Assembly (NCBI GenBank): GCA_964419055.1
Contig: CAYQNU010000006.1
Span: forward strand, 132,174 to 196,173
Direction: 5' to 3'
From: CAYQNU01 sp964419055
GTDB taxonomy: Bacteria > Bacteroidota > Bacteroidia > Flavobacteriales_D > Parvicellaceae
Length of the DNA: 64,000 bases
In this document: positions 55,076-64,000 of the stretch, piece after piece
How positions within the stretch are numbered: the stretch's first letter is position 1
Layout of the letters: each line of letters opens with the position of its first letter
Program-made: the position numbers and the translations under genes
The notes under the pieces: generated by a model
Databases searched by the model: none
Told to the model about the DNA's origin: nothing
The model's input: the letters and a program-made list of their open reading frames with translations, nothing else

Positions 55076-55078
55076 TTA

Positions 55079-56524
55079 TTAAAATTGAAAATATATAAAA
55101 TCTTGATTATTGCCACCAAGCATAAAAATGAATAAAATTAAGATGTAGTAAAAAATAAATCTAATAGGTCTTTTCCAATTCATTCCAATGTTTTCAATAG
55201 CGAATTGTCCTTCTCGTCCTAACCATTCTAAACCTATGAAAATTCCTATTAATATTAGAGTTGTTTTGTATTTCATATAGACTGAAATGGAAAGGTAAGA
55301 ATCAAAATCTGTGAAAATATCTTTGATAAATTGAAATGCGTGATTTAAATTGTCTGCTCTGAAAAATATCCAAGCTAAAACAGTTAAACCAAACGTGAAA
55401 AGAATTTTTAATATTTCAGAAATTGAAGGAATTATCTTGCCTAAAGCAACAGTTTCCATATTGTTTCTATTTTTATTTGTAAGTAAAAGCGGTAGAAAAA
55501 ATAGAGCATTAAGTAACCCCCAAATAATAAAAGTCCAATTTGCTCCATGCCAAAATCCACTTACAATAAAAATTATGAAAGTATTTCTAATTTTATTCCA
55601 TTTGTTACCTGAACTTCCACCTAATGGAATATACACATAGTCTCTAAACCAAGTAGAAAGTGATATGTGCCATTTTCTCCAAAATTCAGCAATATCTCTT
55701 GAAAAATAGGGGGAATTAAAGTTTCGCATCAAATCATAACCAAATAATCGAGATGTACCAATGGCTATATCTGAATAACCAGAAAAATCTCCATAAATTT
55801 GAAATGCAAAAAAGATGGCACCTAAAAAAAGCGCACTACCACCATAATCAGTAGAGTTATTAAATATTTCATTAGCAATAGTTGCACAATTATCCGCAAT
55901 AACTAATTTTTTAAACAATCCCCACAATATTTGCTTTAAACCGTTTACTGCCTTTGAATAATCGAAAACTCGTTTTGTATAAAATTGTGGTAATAGGTTT
56001 GTTGCTCTTTCAATTGGACCAGCTACCAATTGAGGGAAAAATGTAACAAATGCTGTAAATGCAAGGATATCTTTTGTAGCATTTAATTTTCGTTGGTAAA
56101 CATCTATAGTATAACTTAACGTCTGAAAAGTATAAAAACTAATACCAACAGGTAAAATTATATTTAAAGAATTTATATTTAAATCTTGTCCAAAAAATGA
56201 AAAGGCTGATACAAAATTATCAATAAAAAAATTACAATATTTAAAGAATACTAAAAGCCCTAAATTTACTATAATGCTTGTCCAAAGTAGTAGTTTTCTT
56301 TTTCTATCATTGGTTTGATTTTGTATTGCAATTCCTATTGTATAATCAAGTAATGTACTAAAAAAAATTAAAATCAAAAATCGCCAATCCCACCAACCGT
56401 AAAATATATAACTCGAAACTACTAGTATAAAATTTTGAATTTTTAAACTTTTTCTATAACTACTCCAATAAATAATAAATACAATTGGTAAAAAAAGTGC
56501 AAAATCAATAGAGTTAAAAATCAT
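55079..56524 (-). CDS. MBOAT-family O-acyltransferase (AlgI-like)
   Basis: A 481-residue polytopic membrane protein with about ten helices. The MBOAT marks are present: FPQLVAGPIER, YGDFSGYSDIAIG, NFNSPYFSRDIAEFWRKWHISLSTWFRDY and the catalytic His in SGFWHGANWTFIIWG. It moves acyl groups (usually acetyl) across the inner membrane for glycan O-acylation, as AlgI does. It has a strong promoter upstream (56573-56603). Confidence 0.9.
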   Translation of the reverse strand: MIFNSIDFALFLPIVFIIYWSSYRKSLKIQNFILVVSSYIFYGWWDWRFLILIFFSTLLDYTIGIAIQNQTNDRKRKLLLWTSIIVNLGLLVFFKYCNFFIDNFVSAFSFFGQDLNINSLNIILPVGISFYTFQTLSYTIDVYQRKLNATKDILAFTAFVTFFPQLVAGPIERATNLLPQFYTKRVFDYSKAVNGLKQILWGLFKKLVIADNCATIANEIFNNSTDYGGSALFLGAIFFAFQIYGDFSGYSDIAIGTSRLFGYDLMRNFNSPYFSRDIAEFWRKWHISLSTWFRDYVYIPLGGSSGNKWNKIRNTFIIFIVSGFWHGANWTFIIWGLLNALFFLPLLLTNKNRNNMETVALGKIIPSISEILKILFTFGLTVLAWIFFRADNLNHAFQFIKDIFTDFDSYLSISVYMKYKTTLILIGIFIGLEWLGREGQFAIENIGMNWKRPIRFIFYYILILFIFMLGGNNQDFIYFQF

Positions 56525-56572
56525 TATTCAATGCTAGTTATTTTTATTTGCTTAATGCAGTTTAGATAATGA

Positions 56573-56603
56573 CAAAACTACATCAATATATTGAAAAAAC
56601 AAA
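56573..56603 (-). promoter_or_regulatory. Complete Bacteroidetes promoter for the MBOAT operon
   Basis: Read on the - strand: TTTG (56600-56603), 19-bp spacer, TAGTTTTG (56573-56580), exactly the TTTG-N19-TAnnTTTG consensus. The -7 box is 48 bp before the ATG of the MBOAT gene. Confidence 0.75.
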
Positions 56604-56646
56604 AAACTCAATAATTTCAATTTTTATTATTTCAGAATAGCATTAA

Positions 56647-58752
56647 TTATTTCCCCGTAATTTTCAACTCAACTCTTCTATTCTTAGCTTTTCCTTCAGG
56701 GGTTGCATTCGATTCAATCGGTTTAGATTCACCGTAACCTTTAGCGGTCATTCGAGATGAGTTGGTGCCTTTACTCACCATATATTCAACAGCAGATTTA
56801 GCTCTTCCTTCCGATAATTTTTGATTGGCAGCATCAGCTCCGTCCGAATCGGTATGTCCTTGTAATTCAATTTTAATAGATGGATTTTGGTTCATAAAAT
56901 CAACCAATTGATCCAAAATTCTGAACGAACGTTCATCCAATTCTGTCTTCCCTGTTTTGAATAATAAATCATCAACGATGATGCTTGCCCCCACTTCAAT
57001 AGGTGTTAATTGAACAACCAATTCTAAATCTTCAATTTTAACGGCATCAACTTTTACTGTTTTATTGAAATACCCTTCTTTGGAAATCAATATTTCATAT
57101 TTGTTGACAATAATCAAAGGATGCTTTTCAGGTGGAAAATTATTCAAAACAATCAATGAACTTTTCCCTAATTCTTGTCCCTCAATGCCCACACACATAG
57201 CCGTAACTTGAAGTGGTTTTTTAGTGTTTTCATCCAAAACAGTTAGTTTTAAATACGATGCTTGTATAGTTTGATTAATAAATAGCGTTTTGCTTAGTGT
57301 ACCCGTTTTATCATAATTCACATCCAATGTGGCATCATCATAACCTTCTGCTCTAGCTATTATTTTATGAGGTTTTCCACTTTCTAGTTCAGTAGAAAAT
57401 GATTGGTCGTTACCCAAAGCAGTTTCTTTTCCTGTAGATGGGTCAACTACAAATAAATTTACTTTTGTAGGCTGATTGGTTTTTTTGTCTAAAACTTCCA
57501 ATTCTAAATCAAAATATTTGATGGTTTTTTCAAGGAAAACCTCTTTTATAAGAGCATTACTTGAGCTATGCACTATAGTTATTTTTTCAGAATTATATCC
57601 GTTTGACAAAACATCAAATTGATATTCCTCTTTTTGATTCAACTCAAATGACCCGGATGAGGCATTTTCAAAAATCATTTTATCAGTTGATTGTCCTTGG
57701 TCATTTAAATAGATAACAGTTGCTTTAACAAGTTCTTTTGTTTCTTTATCCATTACTTTTATGGTGATAGGATATTGTTTGATTTTTGATTCTTGTTTAA
57801 TTCGGTAATTCAAGAACAATTCAAACGAACCAGCCACGTTATTCATTGGATCGCCCAATCCAGAAGTATTGATGTCATAAGATAAACCACCATCAATTGT
57901 GCGGGATAAATATTTAAGCGAAAGTATTCCAGCATCATTTAATCGGTAATGACCTCCCAACGAAATGGCTTGATAATTTTGAGCACTTTTTTGAAAATAA
58001 TAGTGGAAATCAACTCCAGCAACCACTTGGTTTTGATTAGCTTGCTTTAAGTACAATGCTTGTGGACGAATGCCAATTGAACCGATATGATGTGTGTAAG
58101 ATCCGGTAACAGCAATTCGCATCGTTTGATTGAATCCTGCCACTAAAGCTCCAGCTGTTGGTTGATTTACATTAAAAGCACTTACACCAATAGTATAGCG
58201 ATTGATGCCCATCGAATCGTTTTGAAACAACGAAAATGAAGGGGTGATTTCAATTCCGCTAGCCACTGGATTTACTAAATTTTCACCAATATTAGCCGAA
58301 GAATTATAAACACCACCAATAAACTGACTGCCAGTTTGTATGCCCGTAAGATTGGTTGACCCATTAAAATAACCCAATTTGGCTCCAAGTGAAAGATTAC
58401 TTTTTCCAACACCTAAAATGTAAGCCCCGGTTAGAGCAAATTGATTAGTAGATAACAAACCACCTTCTCCCAAACGGTCGTTTACAAATGATAAGCCTAT
58501 AACTGCTACTTTTTTATTGGTATTGGCAACGCGAATAGGAAAACTTCCTTCAAATTGCGAGGTAGCAAAAGGTTTTACAATAGATGACCATTGAGTTCTA
58601 TGCAATAATGTTAAATTGATATCTTCACTGATTCCTATTCCTGATGGATTGGAAAGTGCATTGGAATAGCTGAAATTGGAGAAAAAAGCATCTTGAGCAG
58701 TAACAGAGCTGCTTAAAAAAGCAATAAGTATGGTGTAAAATATGTTTTTCAT
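56647..58752 (-). CDS. PorP/SprF-type outer-membrane protein fused to OmpA domain
   Basis: A 701-residue protein. Residues 1-20 are a signal peptide (ends SSSVTAQ). Residues 21-315 form a PorP/SprF barrel (SNFSYSNALSNPSGIG, LSLGAKLGYFNG, ISLGGHYRL). Residues 320-590 contain carboxypeptidase-regulatory-like repeats (ITIKVMDKETKELV, LELEVLDKKTNQPT, LKLTVLDENTKKPL). Residues 595-701 are an OmpA domain with IELQGHTDSDGADAANQKLSEGRA. It should sit in the outer membrane and bind peptidoglycan. Such proteins are usually encoded next to type B T9SS cargo, as here (21-bp gap). Confidence 0.88.
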   Translation of the reverse strand: MKNIFYTILIAFLSSSVTAQDAFFSNFSYSNALSNPSGIGISEDINLTLLHRTQWSSIVKPFATSQFEGSFPIRVANTNKKVAVIGLSFVNDRLGEGGLLSTNQFALTGAYILGVGKSNLSLGAKLGYFNGSTNLTGIQTGSQFIGGVYNSSANIGENLVNPVASGIEITPSFSLFQNDSMGINRYTIGVSAFNVNQPTAGALVAGFNQTMRIAVTGSYTHHIGSIGIRPQALYLKQANQNQVVAGVDFHYYFQKSAQNYQAISLGGHYRLNDAGILSLKYLSRTIDGGLSYDINTSGLGDPMNNVAGSFELFLNYRIKQESKIKQYPITIKVMDKETKELVKATVIYLNDQGQSTDKMIFENASSGSFELNQKEEYQFDVLSNGYNSEKITIVHSSSNALIKEVFLEKTIKYFDLELEVLDKKTNQPTKVNLFVVDPSTGKETALGNDQSFSTELESGKPHKIIARAEGYDDATLDVNYDKTGTLSKTLFINQTIQASYLKLTVLDENTKKPLQVTAMCVGIEGQELGKSSLIVLNNFPPEKHPLIIVNKYEILISKEGYFNKTVKVDAVKIEDLELVVQLTPIEVGASIIVDDLLFKTGKTELDERSFRILDQLVDFMNQNPSIKIELQGHTDSDGADAANQKLSEGRAKSAVEYMVSKGTNSSRMTAKGYGESKPIESNATPEGKAKNRRVELKITGK

Positions 58753-58773
58753 AGCTTTTAGTTCTGGTAATAA

Positions 58774-60738
58774 TTATCGTTTTAGTAAAATAGAACCGGT
58801 GTTTTTGGTCGTTTCTTGAATGACAGTTTGGTTAATGAAATTACCTGAAAGTACCCAAACATAAACACCATCTGGCTGATCTTCATTATTAAATTTTCCA
58901 TCCCAACCGATTGTTTGCATTTCTGTGTAAGAATTGGATTCAAAAACAACAGCACCCCAACGGTTATAAATTTTAAAGTTCATATTTTCGATTCCTCCAC
59001 CATATATTAATAATACATCATTGCTTCCATCACCATTTGGCGTAAAAAGATTAGGAACAAATAAGGTTGGATTAGGATCTATGATAATGTTTCCTGCATA
59101 TACATCAAAACATCCATTAGCTTGTTCCACGGTTACTTGAAAAGTAGAATATTCAGTAGGTGATAGGGTAATGCTTTGTGTAGTTTCACCAGTTCCCCAT
59201 TCGTAAGCAACTCCAGCAGGTGCTGTCAACGTGATTGAATTTCCTAATGTAATTGTAGTATCTGCAGTAGAAAAGAATGCTTGGGCCGTATACGTTGGCG
59301 AAACAACGATTGTATCGGTTGATGTACATCCATTAGTATCTATTGCATCTATGTAGTAGGTCCCAAAATCACTTACACTTAGTGTTGTAAAGGTACTTCC
59401 ATCGGACCATAAGTAACTTGTATAGGGATATTGAGCAGCATTTAATAGTATAGATGCATTTCCATAGCAGTATGTTTGATCATTTCCCAAATTCAAGGGT
59501 GCCGCAGGATGATTGGTGATGATAATCGTATCAATGGCTTGACACAAATTTAAGTTTTGTAAAGTACATATATACATTCCTGGGTTGGATGTAGTCAATA
59601 CAGAACTAGATGATCCTGTATTCCACAGATAATTGGTTAATTCACTAACTTGATTAGTTGCATTTAAAAGAAGTGAAGCTCCTGTACAGATGATAGTATC
59701 ATTTCCCAAGTCAAATTCAGGAGAAGAAAGTAGGGTATAGGTTATCGAATCTGATAACGTGCATCCATTTGGATAGGTTATAGATACAAATAGTTCTGTT
59801 GGACTTGTAGCAGCTGCATAACTAAATTGATTAGATGTATTGGTTGCAATTACATTACCTATTGTTCCTTCCGACCATGAATAGGAAGTACCTCCGTTGG
59901 TTGAAGTGAAATTTTGTGTTCCTCCTTCACAAGCGGTATTCAAAAGTATTAAATTAGGATCGCTAGCAGTTTGAAAATTTACATTTGTTGTACTGTTTTG
60001 GTTGGTTAAGCATCCTGCTAATGAACCCCATTGTAATGTATACAATTGTCCAGTTGTGCCTGTGAAAATTGTGCTAGGATCAAATTCATCAACAAAAGCA
60101 CCAACTCCGCCACCCAATACGCTCCAACTTCCACTTCCTGAGGCATTGAGTTGTATCGAATTGCCACAAGCATTTATTGTAGCAGGACCAGCTGAGATAG
60201 TTGCAAATTCCCATTTGAATCTAAATTTAAACGTATAACAGCCCACCGTATATTCATGTATGTGCCACTCGCAATACGATGAATCTCTAAAGTTGATAGA
60301 AGGCAATGCACCACCAACACCTATATATGGATTCCAGTTTTCACGATTATCATCTTCTTGAGTACCTAATAAACAAGAAGAGCTAAAACTACATCGATCA
60401 GCACCTGTGCCACCATCACAATCATCTTCCCAAGCATCAAAACGAATATCTAAAGTAGTGGCTGTAGTATTGGATTGTAAACTATAATTATTTATAGTAG
60501 GTTGAAAAATATTCGGTAAGCCTCCATCCGTAAAATGACATTGTCCCATTTGCCAAGTTCCACCCATTGTATTGTCTCTAAACCATAGTTTCCATGTAGA
60601 TTCGCTATCATTGCCGACACCATCTCCACATCCAATTTGTGAAAATTCTAAAATTTCAAATTCATAATTGACCGGTGCTTGAGCGGAAATTTGAAGCACG
60701 CTTATAAATGTAATCCATGTAAGAATGTGTTTTTTCAT
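58774..60738 (-). CDS. T9SS type B cargo, gliding-motility-associated C-terminal signal
   Basis: A 654-residue secreted protein. The signal peptide ends at QISAQ. Residues 24-240 form a Cys-rich domain shared with the 60788 protein (IGCGDGVGNDSESTWKLWFRDN, DIRFDAWEDD, CSFSSSC). Then come several PKD/Ig-like repeats with LGNDTIICTG and LGNDQTYCYGN. The last 90 residues are a type B sorting domain: FVPNLFTPNGDGSND, MNFKIYNRWGAVVFES, GWDGKFNNEDQPDGVYVWVL. It is expected to be secreted by T9SS with the help of the neighbouring PorP/SprF protein. Confidence 0.9.
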   Translation of the reverse strand: MKKHILTWITFISVLQISAQAPVNYEFEILEFSQIGCGDGVGNDSESTWKLWFRDNTMGGTWQMGQCHFTDGGLPNIFQPTINNYSLQSNTTATTLDIRFDAWEDDCDGGTGADRCSFSSSCLLGTQEDDNRENWNPYIGVGGALPSINFRDSSYCEWHIHEYTVGCYTFKFRFKWEFATISAGPATINACGNSIQLNASGSGSWSVLGGGVGAFVDEFDPSTIFTGTTGQLYTLQWGSLAGCLTNQNSTTNVNFQTASDPNLILLNTACEGGTQNFTSTNGGTSYSWSEGTIGNVIATNTSNQFSYAAATSPTELFVSITYPNGCTLSDSITYTLLSSPEFDLGNDTIICTGASLLLNATNQVSELTNYLWNTGSSSSVLTTSNPGMYICTLQNLNLCQAIDTIIITNHPAAPLNLGNDQTYCYGNASILLNAAQYPYTSYLWSDGSTFTTLSVSDFGTYYIDAIDTNGCTSTDTIVVSPTYTAQAFFSTADTTITLGNSITLTAPAGVAYEWGTGETTQSITLSPTEYSTFQVTVEQANGCFDVYAGNIIIDPNPTLFVPNLFTPNGDGSNDVLLIYGGGIENMNFKIYNRWGAVVFESNSYTEMQTIGWDGKFNNEDQPDGVYVWVLSGNFINQTVIQETTKNTGSILLKR

Positions 60739-60787
60739 GGTAAAGTTGTTTTTGAATAAAATTGTATTCAGTTATATAAAACGGTAA

Positions 60788-62233
60788 TTACTTAATGATT
60801 TCAAAGGCAGAAACACCCAATTTTGAATCACTATTAGAAATTTTAATAAAATAAAAACCACTACTCAAATGAGTGATATTAATTTCATTATTTAAAGTTC
60901 CGTTGGCAACCATTTGACCTATATTATCATAGATTTCATACGAACAATTTTGGTCAATTATTCCATTAATGCAAATACTATTTTGAGCAGGATTGGGATA
61001 TAACGTAAATTCAACAACATTTTCGTCAATAGTTAAACTTGTCAATAAATAGTCTACTGAATTGGTACATCCATTTGTTAAACCCACTTCTAAGGTGTAT
61101 AAACCGTTTGATGTTGGCGTAAAGGATTGAGAAGTTGCCCCTAAAATAGCACTCCCATTCAGATACCATTGATAAAACGGAAAATTTGTGGCCGATTGTA
61201 AATTTGGACTAGAAATAATTATTTGTGGATTGGGACTGTTGTTTACGGTGAAGTTTACGGTTTCAGTAGCCGTACAATTACCATCATTGATTTGCACTAT
61301 TACCGAATTATCACCCAAAGAAGGTGTGTAATTAAAAATCCCCGTTGCATTAGTTTCTACTACGTTGCCAATAGTGTTTACGGAATAAATAAAGGTGGAA
61401 GCATTTTGAGCAGTAAATTGCATTTCTTGTCCTTCACAAATGGTAGAAGTATTTGCTTGTAAATTTGGAACGGGTAATGTATATAGAATAACATCTACAG
61501 TGTCGGCAATGTAAGTAGTTAAACAGCCCGGTAAATTACTCCATAATACTTGATAAGTATCGCCAGCATTTCCTGTAAATTGAGTAGTTGGGTCCACATT
61601 TGAACTGAAACCACCTCCGTTTCCAGAGAAGATAGACCAAGTTCCACTACCTTGTGCATTCATAGCTACGGGCGAATTTCCACATCCAGTAATAGTTGGC
61701 CCACCACTAAAGTTGGTGTATTCCCATTTTACTCGCACAGAGACTTCAAAATCACCAACTGTATAGTCGTATTGTGTCCAAGCACACATATTTCCCGAAA
61801 AAATATTGATTGCTGCGAACAATCCTCCTGCGCCAACCAAGGGATTATGTGATTGCAAACAATCGTCACCACTGTTATAGTTACAACGATCTGTAGATCC
61901 CGGTGAATTCGAGAAATTATCGTCTTCCCAGGCTTCAAATCGTATATCAATTGAACTAGCCGTAGTGTTAGTTATGTTCAACAATAATGCATCTGTAGCA
62001 TTGGGTGTGTGAATATAAGGTGTATTTCCATCCGATGAATGACAAACACCACCTTGCCAAGTAGTGTTTATATTATCTCTTGCCCAAACTTTCCATGTAG
62101 GTTCTTCATCATCACCAAATCCATCATCACAACCTACTATTTTAAGGTTGACAATTTCCACTCGATAATTGATGTTTTGAGCTATTGTAGTTGAGATAAA
62201 TAAAATGCCAAGAAGTGTGTAGAGTTGTTTCAT
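60788..62233 (-). CDS. T9SS type A cargo sharing its ectodomain with the neighbour
   Basis: A 481-residue secreted protein. The signal peptide ends at ISTTIAQ. Residues 20-245 match the neighbour's ectodomain: VGCDDGFGDDEEPTWKVWARDN, DIRFEAWEDD, the SGGPTITGCGNS core and FTGNAGDTYQVLWSNLPGCLT. After a short Ig-like part, the C-terminus is a type A sorting domain: EFTLYPNPAQNSICI, YEIYDNIGQMV, SSGFYFIKISNS. It is the first gene of the - strand operon and has a promoter upstream. Confidence 0.9.
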   Translation of the reverse strand: MKQLYTLLGILFISTTIAQNINYRVEIVNLKIVGCDDGFGDDEEPTWKVWARDNINTTWQGGVCHSSDGNTPYIHTPNATDALLLNITNTTASSIDIRFEAWEDDNFSNSPGSTDRCNYNSGDDCLQSHNPLVGAGGLFAAINIFSGNMCAWTQYDYTVGDFEVSVRVKWEYTNFSGGPTITGCGNSPVAMNAQGSGTWSIFSGNGGGFSSNVDPTTQFTGNAGDTYQVLWSNLPGCLTTYIADTVDVILYTLPVPNLQANTSTICEGQEMQFTAQNASTFIYSVNTIGNVVETNATGIFNYTPSLGDNSVIVQINDGNCTATETVNFTVNNSPNPQIIISSPNLQSATNFPFYQWYLNGSAILGATSQSFTPTSNGLYTLEVGLTNGCTNSVDYLLTSLTIDENVVEFTLYPNPAQNSICINGIIDQNCSYEIYDNIGQMVANGTLNNEINITHLSSGFYFIKISNSDSKLGVSAFEIIK

Positions 62234-62258
62234 ATAGTTGTTCTTTACAATAATGCAA

Positions 62259-62291
62259 CAAATGTAAGTTATTTAGATATTTATTTCACAA
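62259..62291 (-). promoter_or_regulatory. Promoter for the - strand T9SS operon
   Basis: Read on the - strand, TACATTTG (62259-62266) matches TAnnTTTG, 25 bp before the ATG of the 60788-62233 gene. GTTG at 62288-62291 is a possible -33 element with a 21-bp spacer. Confidence 0.6.
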
Positions 62292-62547
62292 CTACAAATG
62301 AAATTTTAGTTAACAAATAGTTTAGTTGTTGGAATCTTAATTTTTTCGCTTTTATCGTTCACTCAATTTTGTCATCTTAGTAAGTTATTCTTATCCCACA
62401 TAATTTATTTAGTTGAACCTTGCTTAAATTAACGTGAGTTCGATATAAGAATGATGTTAAAATAAAGTAAAACGTATTTTTTTTACTAACTAAAAGCATA
62501 ACTTTAACGCAATCTAATTTTCATTCTATATTAGATACAGTTAAAAT
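62292..62547. other. Divergent intergenic stretch before dinB
   Basis: The full gap between the divergent genes is 314 bp. Apart from the - strand promoter I see only a TAACTTTA at 62499-62506, one base off the -7 consensus and 41 bp before the dinB ATG. No gene, repeat or RNA was recognised in it. Confidence 0.4.
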
Positions 62548-63768
62548 ATGTCAGCAACAAACCGAGCAATATTACATTTGGATTTAGATACTTTTTTCGT
62601 GTCTTGCGAACGATTAATTGATAGTCGTCTTATAGGTAGACCTATTCTTATAGGAGGAACAAGTGATAGAGGAGTCGTAGCATCGTGCAGTTATGAAGCA
62701 AGAAAATTTGGTGTATATTCTTCAATGCCAATGAAGATAGCTAGACAAATATGTCCCGAAGCGGTAGTGATTAGAGGAAACACTAACACATATACTGATT
62801 ACTCTTCAATGGTTACACAAATTATATCAGAATCCGTCCCGGTATACGAAAAAGCTTCTATTGACGAATTTTATGCAGACCTCACCGGAATGGATAAGTT
62901 TTTCGGCTGTTTTAATTTTGCTACAGAATTGAGAAAAAAAATAGTCAAGGAAACAGGGCTACCTATCTCGTTCGGATTATCCCAGAATAAAACAGTATCA
63001 AAAATTGCAACAGGAATAGCTAAGCCTAACAATCAAATTAGAGTAGATTATGGTGAAGAAAAACAGTTCTTATCACCACTATCAATTAAAAAGATACCTA
63101 TGGTAGGTCAAAAAACATACAGTACCTTATCTAATCTAGGCCTCAAAAGAATAAGTGATGTACAAAACGTTACCATTGAATTTATGAGTGATTTGTTAGG
63201 TAAGCCAGGAAGATCCATCTGGAAAAAAGCTAACGGCATCGATACAAAACTAGTAAAACAATACAATGAACGGAAGTCAATATCAACAGAACGCACATTC
63301 GAAAAAGATACAGTGGATGTTGATAAACTTAAATCAATACTCCTAGCAATGGCCGAAAATTTAGCATTTCAACTAAGACGAGGCGGAATACTAACATCTT
63401 GCGTAATGGTCAAAATTCGTTACTCAGACTTTAATACCTACACTCAACAAATTAAGATACCTTACACATCTTCAGACAAAACTATAATTGAGTTAACCCA
63501 AAATTTATTCGATAACTTATATAATAGAAGAAATAAAGTCAGGCTGATAGGTATAAGATTGAGCCATTTAGTTGGCGGAGGACACCAAATAGCTATCTTT
63601 CAAGATGAAAGTAGGATGGTACAATTGTATAGCGTTATGGATGCTTTAAGAAAAAAGTTTGGAGACCGATCAATTATGAGAGCAGGAGGTATGAATGCAA
63701 AAACAATCGGACGATACAATCCATTTAATGGCGAACCACCACCATTATTAGCTAATAGAAAGCTATAA
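62548..63768 (+). CDS. dinB: Y-family DNA polymerase (DinB, polymerase IV-like)
   Basis: A 406-residue Y-family polymerase. The catalytic palm motifs are HLDLDTFFVSCERL and YEKASIDEFYADLTGMDKF; between them is ASCSYEARKFGVYSSMPM. GLSQNKTVSKIATGIAKPN and the little-finger region follow. It performs translesion synthesis after DNA damage. It has no visible link to the glycan locus. In Bacteroidetes such a gene is often followed by a DnaE-like polymerase, which would be outside the window. It ends 232 bp before the edge, and no gene is seen in that remainder. Confidence 0.92.
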   Translation: MSATNRAILHLDLDTFFVSCERLIDSRLIGRPILIGGTSDRGVVASCSYEARKFGVYSSMPMKIARQICPEAVVIRGNTNTYTDYSSMVTQIISESVPVYEKASIDEFYADLTGMDKFFGCFNFATELRKKIVKETGLPISFGLSQNKTVSKIATGIAKPNNQIRVDYGEEKQFLSPLSIKKIPMVGQKTYSTLSNLGLKRISDVQNVTIEFMSDLLGKPGRSIWKKANGIDTKLVKQYNERKSISTERTFEKDTVDVDKLKSILLAMAENLAFQLRRGGILTSCVMVKIRYSDFNTYTQQIKIPYTSSDKTIIELTQNLFDNLYNRRNKVRLIGIRLSHLVGGGHQIAIFQDESRMVQLYSVMDALRKKFGDRSIMRAGGMNAKTIGRYNPFNGEPPPLLANRKL

Positions 63769-64000
63769 GACTATAGTAAAAATCAATCTTATTACTAAAG
63801 AATCATGTCATTATAACACGCAAAATAGATAATAAGTTTAAAAAGGTTTAGTTCAAATACACTAGTTAGCCTCAGATTTAGTGAAAATTCTAAAAATAGT
63901 TTTTAGCTCAAATAATTAAAAGATAAGCATTTAGATATCGGTTGTAAAAATACTTTCAAAAAAGGTGTAAAAAAGTTTGGAGGGTAAATAAAAAGCGTAT

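Noticed and set aside
62425..62460. Possible mobile-element end upstream of dinB (ACGTGAGTTCGATATAAG)
   Set aside because: The sequence looked familiar, but no second copy or matching inverted end is in the window, so it cannot be supported.
63890..63906. Hairpin CTAAAAA-TAG-TTTTTAG as the dinB terminator
   Set aside because: It lies 122 bp after the stop, is entirely AT except for single end pairs, and has no U-run.

Overview
The window is AT-rich DNA from a member of the Bacteroidota, most likely the Flavobacteriia. The evidence is type IX secretion (T9SS) cargo proteins with type A and type B C-terminal signals, a PorP/SprF-OmpA outer-membrane protein, an UpxY-family antiterminator, and several promoters of the Bacteroidetes form (TAnnTTTG at -7, in one case with TTTG 19 bp upstream). 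No rRNA, tRNA, CRISPR array or intact insertion sequence was seen.

Almost all of 2.6-56.5 kb is one very large surface-glycan locus, nearly all on the + strand. It starts just after the 3' end of a T9SS surface protein (2-2596). Region by region: (a) 2.6-9.3 kb, a legionaminic-acid-type set (legB, legC, a NeuD-type acyltransferase, legI, a GNAT, legG) with a TylF-like methyltransferase; (b) 9.3-13.3 kb, a PIG-L deacetylase, a CBS-nucleotidyltransferase of PtmE type, a strongly divergent NeuB-family synthase, an SpsF-type cytidylyltransferase and a YhcH-family protein, which may be an undescribed nonulosonate-like branch; (c) 13.4-17.9 kb, a sulfotransferase, an unrecognised probable glycosyltransferase and an MsbA/PglK-like ABC flippase; (d) 18.0-20.9 kb, an UpxY antiterminator and a Wzm/Wzt O-antigen ABC exporter; (e) 20.9-30.7 kb, pseudaminic acid genes (pseB, pseC, pseF, pseG, pseI) with a formyltransferase where PseH is expected, a WbqC-family protein and a HisH/HisF/PseA-WbpG amidination set; (f) 30.7-39.0 kb, a propeller protein, a short SDR, glycosyltransferases and methyltransferases; (g) 39.0-42.3 kb, a heptose-nucleotide module (sugar kinase, GmhA-like, epimerase, HxGH nucleotidyltransferase, GmhB-like); (h) 42.3-54.2 kb, more glycosyltransferases, WecB, a Wzy/ligase-like membrane protein and an epimerase; (i) 54.2-56.5 kb on the - strand, an MBOAT/SGNH-like O-acylation pair.

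To the right (56.6-62.2 kb, - strand) is a PorP/SprF-OmpA gene and two secreted paralogues that share an N-terminal ectodomain but carry different T9SS sorting signals. At the far right is a Y-family DNA polymerase (dinB).

Together the genes predict a lipopolysaccharide or glycoprotein glycan carrying two, perhaps three, different nine-carbon acidic sugars plus a heptose. Predicted decorations are N-formyl, amidino, O-acyl, methyl and sulfate groups. The less usual sequence features are degenerate 7-bp repeats clustered at 17.9-23.7 kb, one of which lies in frame inside pseC; a decayed four-helix-bundle gene between pseB and pseC; and the divergent NeuB/SpsF/YhcH trio.
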